From Candidatus Microgenomates bacterium (GTDB lineage Bacteria > Patescibacteriota > Microgenomatia > JAADGY01), in contig WFRL01000021.1 in NCBI GenBank assembly GCA_015486555.1, positions 1-29,816 on the forward strand: a stretch of 29,816 nucleotides of DNA. Reading direction: 5' to 3'. The notes under the pieces are model-generated. The model saw only the letters and a program-made list of their open reading frames with translations. It had not been told where the DNA came from and did no database searches. This document shows positions 23,570 to 29,816 of this stretch, in pieces. The translations under genes were made by a program, and so were the position numbers. The number at the start of each line of letters is the position of its first letter. The first letter of the stretch is position 1.

Positions 23570-24330
23570 TGGGAGGGAGAAAATAAAAACAGTTTAATTT
23601 GAACAATCATTGAATAGTAACTCATTAAAAAAGCTTGATAAATCCCCCTATACCCTTCTAATAAACCTTCTCTTAAGATTAAGTTCTGAAAACACTTAGC
23701 GAGTGGATAGATAATAACTTTAAATAAGTTCCCTTTTATTCCTTTTTCTTTCAAGTCTAAAGCCCGAAGAGTAGAGTAATAATTTAAACGCTGGACGAAT
23801 TTATCTACTGATAAATATTGGTAGTGAAAAAGATAAAATGAGGTTACTTTCTTTCGAGAAAATTTATTACCCTTTATTGATTCATGAACTCTTCCTTCCC
23901 ATTTTCTCTCTTTTTTCACAATCCTATCGTGAAAAACAGACTCTCCATGCTCTAAAGTTTTACCTAAAAAAACTTCTTTACGCCTTACAGCATAAATATC
24001 CTTATTAAGATTTTCAAGGAGAGCCGCAAATTCTGTTTCATCTTCTATTTTTACTACCTCATCACTATCTAGATGAAAAAGATATTTTTCCTTTGCTTCC
24101 TGGTGGGCCAAATTCCGCAGGCGGGCAAAATTATCTTTTATCTTATGAGTAATCAAGCGGTAGTTAGAGAGCTTAGTGAAATTATTCTTTTTCTTAAACC
24201 TAAGATTTTCTTTCTGAGCAATAATAAATAAAACTTCAGCAAAGTTCTTGGCCAGAGAATAAAATTCAGGACTTAACTTTGTTTCCCCAGTAACCAAAAC
24301 AACCAAACTTACTTGATAAACTTTATTCAT
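23566..24330 (-). CDS. Family 2 glycosyltransferase (WaaE/KdtX-like)
   Basis: The 254-residue protein, counted from MNKVYQVS, has a GT-A fold: the metal-binding HLDSDEVV (D88 and D90, a D-x-D form), the preceding ARLRNLAHQEA segment (69-79), and WEGRVHESI (144-152), a signature of the WaaE-like glucosyl/heptosyl transferase group; the C-terminal GLLEGYRGIYQAFL is also typical. It likely adds a sugar to a lipid-linked glycan on the cytoplasmic side. I moved the start to ATG 24330, which has AGAGGAAA about 7 nt upstream; the longer frame from 24366 would overlap the divergent flippase gene. It ends in a 4-nt overlap with the polymerase/ligase gene. Confidence 0.85.
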   Translation of the reverse strand: MNKVYQVSLVVLVTGETKLSPEFYSLAKNFAEVLFIIAQKENLRFKKKNNFTKLSNYRLITHKIKDNFARLRNLAHQEAKEKYLFHLDSDEVVKIEDETEFAALLENLNKDIYAVRRKEVFLGKTLEHGESVFHDRIVKKERKWEGRVHESIKGNKFSRKKVTSFYLFHYQYLSVDKFVQRLNYYSTLRALDLKEKGIKGNLFKVIIYPLAKCFQNLILREGLLEGYRGIYQAFLMSYYSMIVQIKLFLFSPSQ

Positions 24331-24343
24331 AAGTATTTCCTCT

Positions 24344-24357
24344 GTTACAATAGTAAC
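24344..24357. promoter_or_regulatory. Divergent promoter with GTTAC/GTAAC palindrome
   Basis: The 29-nt gap between the divergent GT2 and flippase genes contains the perfect inverted repeat GTTAC-AATA-GTAAC. TACAAT (24346-24351) inside it serves as -10 for the flippase, ending 8 nt before its ATG (24360), which again gives a leaderless transcript. Read on the minus strand, TACTAT can serve as -10 for the GT2. A regulator binding the palindrome could control both directions, or the symmetry may simply reflect two overlapping -10 boxes. Confidence 0.45.
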
Positions 24358-24359
24358 AT

Positions 24360-25646
24360 ATGTCAATTGATCGATTAAAACAACTTTTAACTACCACCTC
24401 TCTTAAACTAAACATGCTGAGTAGTGGAGCGTTTTGGTTTATTAACATAACAACTTCTCTTATCCTTATTAGGATAGTTCTTAGACACGTTAGCCTAAGC
24501 GAATATGGCTACTGGGCTGCTTTTCTAGCTATTACCTCTTACTTCACTTTAAGTGATTTAGGCCTTGGTCCTACCATAACTAAATATATTTCTAATGTTA
24601 GGATACCTTTTCCTCAAAAAAAGCAACTAGTTACCTTTATTCTTCTCCTCGAATCCCTAAGTGCTGCTCTTTTAGCTGGCGGGATTTTCATCTTTTACTT
24701 AACCTTTTACCATCATAATTATTTTTCTCTCTTTATTCTTCTCCTTATTGGTCAGTTTTTTACTCAAATGGGGATGAATCTTTTAGCCATACTTAATGGT
24801 CTCCAAAAAATTTTCCTCTCTAACACTCTTAACTCAACTAAGGTTTTAATTTACTTCTTTCTCGTTTATTTTTCTGTTCCTAAGATGGGGATATTTTCAC
24901 TGGCTTTTTCATTTACTCTGGCTGGAATAATTTTTTTTGTGATTGCAGTTTATGCTGTCAGTCATTATTTTCATCCAGACAAAAACGATCTTCAAGGAAT
25001 AGATAGAAACTTAATCAAAAGAGCTTTAAGTTTTTCCAGTTCCATGTTCATTCTCAAAATAGTAGGCCAAACTAGAACTCAGTTTGATAGGATAATCCTT
25101 TCTTTATTAACTTCACCCGAGTTAACAGCCATCGTCGACCTAGCTAAGAAATTAATTGGCCCGGTAAGGGGTATTTATATCTCCTTTATCTCTCCTGTTT
25201 TCCCTGTTTTTAGTCAGCTTCACAGTCAAGCTGATAAAAAAAAGCTAAGAAGTGTCCTTCATAAAACTATTATCTTAGCTTTAATAATCCTCTTTGTCTC
25301 CTTTGCTGGATTAGGAATCATTGCTAAACCTTTAGTGAATTTTTGGCTCGGCCCCCAGTTTGAAAAGATTCTACCTCCTGTTTACATTCTCATAGTGTCT
25401 GAGGCTATAAATTTAGTAATGTATCCAGTCAATCTAAAAATTATTGCTTCTGACAACCATTCGCGCCTAGTTAAGTTTGTGACTATTGTGACAACTATTC
25501 AACTTAGTCTCAGCTTACTTGCCCTCTACTTTTGGAATTACTTAATTATGCTATCTGTTTTTGCCGGGGTAGAGTTCATTAAATTTCTTATCTGGTTGTC
25601 TTTATTTAAGCATCATTTGTTTGATATAAAATCAAGACGAGTGTAA
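24360..25646 (+). CDS. Wzx-type polysaccharide flippase (MATE/MVF superfamily)
   Basis: The 428-residue membrane protein has about 12 helices and the layout of the oligosaccharide flippase family (PST/Wzx), which turns undecaprenyl-linked glycans over the cytoplasmic membrane. Typical signs are the first helices with GAFWFINITTSLILIRIVL and SEYGYWAAFLAI, then the LSDLGLGPTITKYISN turn near residue 60-76, and the central FDRIILSLLTSPELTAIVDLAKKL. The ATG lies 8 nt after a TACAAT box with no Shine-Dalgarno. The divergent GT2 and polymerase/ligase genes, and the two glycosyltransferases downstream, fit a surface polysaccharide locus. Confidence 0.88.
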   Translation: MSIDRLKQLLTTTSLKLNMLSSGAFWFINITTSLILIRIVLRHVSLSEYGYWAAFLAITSYFTLSDLGLGPTITKYISNVRIPFPQKKQLVTFILLLESLSAALLAGGIFIFYLTFYHHNYFSLFILLLIGQFFTQMGMNLLAILNGLQKIFLSNTLNSTKVLIYFFLVYFSVPKMGIFSLAFSFTLAGIIFFVIAVYAVSHYFHPDKNDLQGIDRNLIKRALSFSSSMFILKIVGQTRTQFDRIILSLLTSPELTAIVDLAKKLIGPVRGIYISFISPVFPVFSQLHSQADKKKLRSVLHKTIILALIILFVSFAGLGIIAKPLVNFWLGPQFEKILPPVYILIVSEAINLVMYPVNLKIIASDNHSRLVKFVTIVTTIQLSLSLLALYFWNYLIMLSVFAGVEFIKFLIWLSLFKHHLFDIKSRRV

Positions 25647-25669
25647 CTTTTTGGTGCAGATTTGGCTTA

Positions 25670-25675
25670 TATAAT
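25670..25675 (+). promoter_or_regulatory. -10 box directly before the putative anti-sigma gene
   Basis: A perfect TATAAT ends 5 nt before ATG 25681, so the transcript would begin at about the start codon. A convincing -35 at the usual distance is not seen; TTGGTG lies only 13 nt upstream. TGTAAC at 25642-25647 resembles an alternative-sigma -35, which is speculative. Confidence 0.45.
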
Positions 25676-25680
25676 TAGAT

Positions 25681-27354
25681 ATGAACAAATTTTCCAAACA
25701 ACCATCAGTAACCATCTCTCAGGCTATTAAAATGGTTGAGGGAAATTATCTGCCAAATTTAATCCAACTTGGCCGGATTAAAAAACAGGTTTTTAATCAG
25801 AAAAATAACAACCTAAATAAAATCAGTGGTGCCAATTTCAATTTTTATCCCTGGATCTGGTCAACAGTAATTATTTTAGTGCTAATATTTTTCTTCAAGG
25901 TCGCCAACCAATCAAACAGTTCACTCCTGACATTTAACAAGATAAAGAGTAATTATTTTGGTTTCCTACTCAATAAAAAATCCAAACCAAACAACAAGAT
26001 ATCAATTGCTTATGCAGCTGGGATGGTAAAAAAAGAAGCCGAAAAAATTAAGAGTCCAAATATAATTATCCATACTATCACCACCCAAATTTTATTTACC
26101 AAAAACGGCAACAAAGAAACAATTACTTATGATCTTTGGCAGGATAATGGCAGTGGCCGATTCAAAAATAAAACTATTAACTCAACTTCTACTTCCATCC
26201 AAGTAAATGATGGTTTCAACCGTTGGGATTATGATCAAAACCAAAAAATATTGATGGTTGAACATTACTTAAATGTCCCCAAGGGTGGAATCGCCAACCG
26301 TGGCAAGCAGGTTTGGCTTCTAGTTGACTTCGAAAAAATTCTCAAAAATAAATCAAGACTAAAAATTGACCGAGTTAAATTTGAGAATAAACCAGCTTTA
26401 GTTTTAACCTGGACTGATAAGGACGTCAGTGGTCCAGAAGGTAAAAAAATAACCCAAAAATACAATTACTACTTTAACTCCCAATTCCAAATGGTTGGCC
26501 AAGAAATATGGCAAGTTGAGGCAGGAAAAAGATTACTCAAGCAAAGAATTACTATTAACAAGATAGAATTACTACCCAGGACAAAAGATAACCTAAAACG
26601 GATATTTAAATTCGACTATCAAGTCCCAACCGAGACTAAAATTGAGGAAAAATATCTGGATGCCAATACTTTAACACCTATAACTCTAAATCCTAGCCCA
26701 ATAGCTAGTTCAAGTCCCACAATTAAGCCAAATGTTACAGCTAGTTTCAGTGCCAGTCAGAAAGAAAGAATTGTTAATCTTAACATTGATAACAAGTGCC
26801 GATTAGTTGTTTCCACTCAGCCGGCCAATAACAGGAATGTAATTAACCTTAACTATCCTGATTGTCGAAGCCAAACTAAAGATAAAATCCTTAAATTAAC
26901 CGCCGTTTCTAAAAACCAGGACATCCTGGCTTATCTAAGTTATGGAGGTGAAGAATATCCTCAATACCAGATAATTAAACTTTATCTTCCAAATCAAGAA
27001 TACCAACATCTCAATCTAACCTATCTAGATGATACCTCTTATGTTAACAACTTGGCTTTTAGCAATGATGGTCGATTGATAATTATAATCGTCAAGTATA
27101 TAAATGTCCCGGTCCCAAACCAATATAAAATTTACGCCGATGCTTATGACATAAATAAGTTGATGGCTAATTACCCGACTAATATCGACCCCCAAACTAA
27201 AAACTTGAAAAATGAAGATCAATACAAAAATCAAAAACTGATAGCCGAAAGGTCTAACCCCGATATCGTCTCTGAACAAGAAAACTGCCAATTCTTAGTT
27301 AAAGATGCTAGAACAAAACAAGTCATTTATTCAATTCCTTGGTGTCAAAAGTAA
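25681..27354 (+). CDS. Putative membrane-anchored anti-sigma factor with LolA/RseB-like outer domain
   Basis: I do not recognise a specific family across the full 557 residues. What can be seen: a cytoplasmic N-terminal segment (about 1-56), one membrane helix (about 57-75, YPWIWSTVIILVLIFFF), and an external beta-rich domain (about 110-320) with alternating strands such as ITYDLWQDNGSGRFKNKTI and NKPALVLTWTDKDVSG. This pattern recalls LolA-fold domains such as the RseB sensor domain. A P/S/T-rich linker follows (about 336-362) and then another beta-rich domain (about 365-557) with NLAFSNDGRLIIII, beta-propeller-like. The sigma-factor gene starts 8 nt downstream. Membrane anti-sigma factors usually sit next to their sigma factor and have this topology, so the role is inferred from context. 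The order (anti-sigma before sigma) is the reverse of the common arrangement. Confidence 0.55.
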   Translation: MNKFSKQPSVTISQAIKMVEGNYLPNLIQLGRIKKQVFNQKNNNLNKISGANFNFYPWIWSTVIILVLIFFFKVANQSNSSLLTFNKIKSNYFGFLLNKKSKPNNKISIAYAAGMVKKEAEKIKSPNIIIHTITTQILFTKNGNKETITYDLWQDNGSGRFKNKTINSTSTSIQVNDGFNRWDYDQNQKILMVEHYLNVPKGGIANRGKQVWLLVDFEKILKNKSRLKIDRVKFENKPALVLTWTDKDVSGPEGKKITQKYNYYFNSQFQMVGQEIWQVEAGKRLLKQRITINKIELLPRTKDNLKRIFKFDYQVPTETKIEEKYLDANTLTPITLNPSPIASSSPTIKPNVTASFSASQKERIVNLNIDNKCRLVVSTQPANNRNVINLNYPDCRSQTKDKILKLTAVSKNQDILAYLSYGGEEYPQYQIIKLYLPNQEYQHLNLTYLDDTSYVNNLAFSNDGRLIIIIVKYINVPVPNQYKIYADAYDINKLMANYPTNIDPQTKNLKNEDQYKNQKLIAERSNPDIVSEQENCQFLVKDARTKQVIYSIPWCQK

Positions 27355-27362
27355 AAAACATC

Positions 27363-27914
27363 ATGGCCTTAAATCTTCATGAAGAAAAACAAATCTTAGC
27401 TAAAGCTAAGAGTGATAAAAATTATCTGGCAATTATTTTTGACGCTTATGCTAAAGACATTTATGCCTACATTTTGTCTTTATCAAAAAATAAACTGACA
27501 GCGGAAGACATAACTAGTCAAACATTTAAAATAGCTTTAGAAAAAATCGATAAATTCGTTTGGCGAGGAATTTCTATTAAGTATTGGCTATTCAGGGTAG
27601 CTCACAACGAACTTCAAAAAACTTGGCGCAAGGAAAACAAAATTATTTTTGACAACTCGGTAATCAATAATAGCTTCAAAAATAACTTTAATGATCAGGA
27701 TTTTCTCAACCAATTAATTACCCAGGACCAAGCTGAAAGAATAAGTTCTTTTCTTAATCAATTGCCGCCTTTCAGCCAAGAAGTTATTGACCTCAAAATT
27801 TGGCAGGAATTTAGTTTTAAAGAGATAGCTGAAATAACCGGCCAAAACCAATCAAAAGTTAAAATGGCCTATTATCGAGGTCTGAAGAGGTTAAAAAAAC
27901 TGCTAGGAAAATAA
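27363..27914 (+). CDS. ECF-type sigma-70 family RNA polymerase sigma factor
   Basis: The 183-residue protein has only the two ECF regions. Region 2 (about residues 20-85) includes IFDAYAKDIYAYILSL, then LTAEDITSQTFKIALEKIDKF and the WLFRVAHNELQKTWRKE promoter-recognition helix end. Region 4 (about 125-180) includes LPPFSQEVIDLKIWQEFSFK with the helix-turn-helix EIAEITGQNQSKVKMAYYRGLKRLKKLL. It would direct RNA polymerase to a specific promoter set, probably in response to an envelope signal relayed by the preceding gene. I start it at ATG 27363; the open frame extends to a TTG at 27339, which would overlap the upstream gene. There is no obvious Shine-Dalgarno. The following GT2 start codon abuts its stop (TAAATG). 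Confidence 0.85.
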   Translation: MALNLHEEKQILAKAKSDKNYLAIIFDAYAKDIYAYILSLSKNKLTAEDITSQTFKIALEKIDKFVWRGISIKYWLFRVAHNELQKTWRKENKIIFDNSVINNSFKNNFNDQDFLNQLITQDQAERISSFLNQLPPFSQEVIDLKIWQEFSFKEIAEITGQNQSKVKMAYYRGLKRLKKLLGK

Positions 27915-28784
27915 ATGAGCTATCAATTGGGGATTATTTTAATAAATTACAATAACTGGGCTGATACTGAAGAAATATTAAGGGATTTTAACCAATCAAC
28001 ATTCAAAAATTTCTCAGTTCTTCTAATAGATAACAACTCTAAAAATCAAGAATCCTTAACTCTTAAATTAGCTAAGCTTCATTTGAAATACCCTTACTGG
28101 TTAAAAAAGAACAAAAAAAATCTAGGTTTTGCCAAAGCAGTTAACCAAGGACTAAATTTTTTCTCCAAGAAAAGATATAAATATTATCTCCTTCTCAATA
28201 ATGATGTTCTTGTTTCCCCTTCTTTTTTAAGTTGTCTAGTAAAAGAGTATGAAAAACTTCCTCCTGGTTCTCTTCTTTCTCCCTTAATAAAACACAAAGT
28301 AGGTTCCTTGATTCTTTATGGTGGAGAAGGGTATCTAACTCCTCTAATCGCCCTAGCCCGCCACCGGAACTATCTTCATCAACCAAGAGGGGGAATAAAA
28401 AAAGTTCAGTTCGTTTCTGGTTGCTCACTTTTTTTTGACTACCAACTACTCCAAGATAACCTTCGCTTCGACGAACATTTCTTCCTTTATCTGGAAGACG
28501 TTGACTTCTGCCTTCGAGCGGCCCAAAAAGGCCATTATTCTTACCTTACTTCAAGATGTACAATCTTCCACAAACAATCGCGGTCCTTTAAAAAAAGTGC
28601 CACTAAGTTAAAATACAGTTTTCCTTCTAACCTTAGGTTCGCTTGGAAACATTACCTCCTCTTCTCGCCTATCTGGGTTATCTTCCTACCTTTCTTCTAC
28701 CTTAAACTATACGTACTCTGGTCATTGAGAGAACTTAAAAGGAAAGTATTAAGACCCTCATTTAATACCAAAAAGTTGTCCTAA
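27915..28784 (+). CDS. Family 2 glycosyltransferase (rhamnosyltransferase-like)
   Basis: The 289-residue protein is a GT-A, family 2 transferase. It begins with LGIILINYNNWADTEEILRD, has DNNS (39-42) and LNND (94-97, the metal-binding acidic motif), KNLGFAKAVNQGL (68-80) and FLYLEDVDFCLRAAQKG (about 188-204) with the catalytic-base ED region, ending in IFHKQSRSF. This pattern matches the group with rhamnosyl and galactofuranosyl transferases of surface glycans. A C-terminal hydrophobic segment (about 248-270) may associate with the membrane. It starts at the base after the sigma-factor stop, so it may be in the same transcript. Its 3' end overlaps the convergent GT4 gene by 27 nt. Confidence 0.85.
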   Translation: MSYQLGIILINYNNWADTEEILRDFNQSTFKNFSVLLIDNNSKNQESLTLKLAKLHLKYPYWLKKNKKNLGFAKAVNQGLNFFSKKRYKYYLLLNNDVLVSPSFLSCLVKEYEKLPPGSLLSPLIKHKVGSLILYGGEGYLTPLIALARHRNYLHQPRGGIKKVQFVSGCSLFFDYQLLQDNLRFDEHFFLYLEDVDFCLRAAQKGHYSYLTSRCTIFHKQSRSFKKSATKLKYSFPSNLRFAWKHYLLFSPIWVIFLPFFYLKLYVLWSLRELKRKVLRPSFNTKKLS

Positions 28785-29816
28785 TTTTCGAGCCTGTTTT
28801 CGACTATCATATCTTTCTCTAGCTAGGTTATAAACTTTCTGTTTATAGTTCAAAAGAGTTTGAGGATGAGCAATAAAATTAATAACTTTTTCTGCAATTC
28901 CAGAATAATCCCCCTCTTTTACCAACAATTGATCGTTACTAACTATCTCTTCTATGGCTCCGCTTCTATAAGCTAAAGGAACTACCCCCGAACTCATTGC
29001 TTCAACCAAGTTCATTCCAAATAACTCCTCCCAGTATTTAGTAGTATGAGAAAGAGATAATAAGATATCCGCTTGACGATAGACTGCCGGCATTTTTTCA
29101 TAAGAATAAGAGAGAGAAGAAAGACCATTCTTCTCTAAGTACTTTTTCAAAGGACCTTTTCCCACCACCTTTAACTCAAAATCAACACCCCGCCTTCTCA
29201 GAAGATTATAGATAGAAACTAAATCTCTTATCCCCTTCTCTTCTACTAAACGGCCTACGAAAAGTACCCTCAACCTTCTTCTTCTTCTTCTTTTTTTACT
29301 CCAAGAGGGATAAAAGATTTTTTGATCTACTCCGTAGGGTATAACCTTAATTTTTTGAAGATTCACCCCTTCCTTAACCAAAGTTTTTTTAGCTTTCACG
29401 GTAAGTGTGTGAAAAATATCAGTATTTTGGCGAATAAATTGTTTAATTTGTTTTCGCCGCCAAATGCCTTGATGATTAAAAGGTTTAGTCTCTGAACAAG
29501 TAACAACCAACTTTTTCAAGTCCCCTTTAGCTCGCATTTTAGCTAGTTGGTAAGTAAAATAAAAATAAGTTTCCCGGCCGCTGGCAACTGTAATTTTCCG
29601 CTGTTTTAAGACTTTTTCTAACCCAAATAGCCACATAGCATCACCTAAGAATAACCTATTCAAAAGAGGCATTTTATAAGGAAAATCGGGTAGATCAACC
29701 GGGGATGGTAGTTTAATAAGTGGAAATTTGAAATTCTGATGTATAGGCCTCAGCGATCCCACTCCCCATACCCTAAACCCATAATCCACCAGCGGCTCAT
29801 AATTCTGCATTTCATA
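28758..29816 (-). CDS. Family 4 glycosyltransferase, 5' end beyond the window
   Basis: A GT-B, retaining glycosyltransferase: the C-terminal nucleotide-sugar half has VIPYGVDQKIFYPS, the LRVLFVGRLVEEKGIRDLV strand-loop, KVVGKGPLKKYLE, and the E-x7-E motif in EELFGMNLVEAMSSG. The frame stays open to the window edge; the residues just before the in-frame ATG at 29810 are Y-E, and the missing part is the N-terminal glycine-rich loop with which GT4 enzymes begin. So the gene is partial and the ATG at 29810 is not the true start. A run of six arginines (encoded by AGA codons) sits between the domains. The last 27 nt overlap the convergent GT2 gene. Confidence 0.85.
   Translation of the reverse strand, partial: YEMQNYEPLVDYGFRVWGVGSLRPIHQNFKFPLIKLPSPVDLPDFPYKMPLLNRLFLGDAMWLFGLEKVLKQRKITVASGRETYFYFTYQLAKMRAKGDLKKLVVTCSETKPFNHQGIWRRKQIKQFIRQNTDIFHTLTVKAKKTLVKEGVNLQKIKVIPYGVDQKIFYPSWSKKRRRRRRLRVLFVGRLVEEKGIRDLVSIYNLLRRRGVDFELKVVGKGPLKKYLEKNGLSSLSYSYEKMPAVYRQADILLSLSHTTKYWEELFGMNLVEAMSSGVVPLAYRSGAIEEIVSNDQLLVKEGDYSGIAEKVINFIAHPQTLLNYKQKVYNLARERYDSRKQARKLGQLFGIK
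29275..29292. repeat. (CTT)6 trinucleotide microsatellite within the GT4 gene
   Basis: Six CTT units in a row encode, on the minus strand, most of a run of six arginines at the domain junction. The repeat is followed by a T run. Length change would add or remove whole residues in a linker. Confidence 0.7.

Overview
The window looks like a chromosomal segment from a Candidate Phyla Radiation (Patescibacteria) bacterium, most plausibly a Microgenomates-type lineage. This placement is inference from gene content and style, not from a marker phylogeny. The DNA is AT-rich and very densely packed. Several proteins are short or divergent versions of their families: a 118-residue ATP synthase delta, a 238-residue HolA and an RsmI that has lost family motifs. 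A small stand-alone GIY-YIG protein is present, and solute binding and the Ig and LysM modules are tethered by single membrane anchors. TAA, TAG and TGA all end genes, so the standard bacterial code fits.

Layout. 1-316 is repeat-rich intergenic DNA. 317-3327 holds tRNA-Gly, tRNA-Arg, a small operon (4-TM membrane protein, secG, family 5 solute-binding protein), then tRNA-Tyr, tRNA-Phe, tRNA-Gln and a GIY-YIG gene flanked by two broken pieces of a second Gln-like tRNA. 3652-5740 (minus) is a phosphohexomutase with holA. 6202-10511 (plus) is the overlapping set ppsA-eno-rsmI. 10483-12351 (minus) is an exported transglutaminase-like protein. 12419-18578 (minus) is a complete F-type ATP synthase operon, atpBEFHAGDC. 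18616-21880 (minus) carries tRNA-Asp, a membrane-anchored Ig-like protein, polX and a LysM protein. 22372-29816 is a surface polysaccharide locus: polymerase/ligase-like protein, WaaE-like GT2, Wzx-like flippase, a putative anti-sigma and sigma factor pair, GT2, and a GT4 cut by the window edge.

How the genes work together. PpsA and enolase interconvert pyruvate, PEP and 2-phosphoglycerate. The ATP synthase couples ATP to a proton gradient; its c subunit lacks the Na+-type glutamine. The phosphohexomutase can supply sugar phosphates to the polysaccharide locus. The sigma/anti-sigma pair inside that locus suggests envelope-responsive regulation, but no regulon is shown.

The most unusual content is non-coding. 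Four intergenic islands (about 60-302, 3338-3654, 5751-6130 and 21949-22355) are built from degenerate 7-nt tandem units, in both orientations. Three of them also contain a long nested inverted repeat with a conserved core and compensatory arm changes. A tRNA gene appears interrupted by a 406-nt cassette (tRNA-Gln plus GIY-YIG gene) flanked by a 40-nt direct repeat. Several genes have a -10 box 5-9 nt before the start codon (leaderless mRNA), or start within 5-8 nt of a tRNA 3' end, and one coding sequence ends inside a tRNA.
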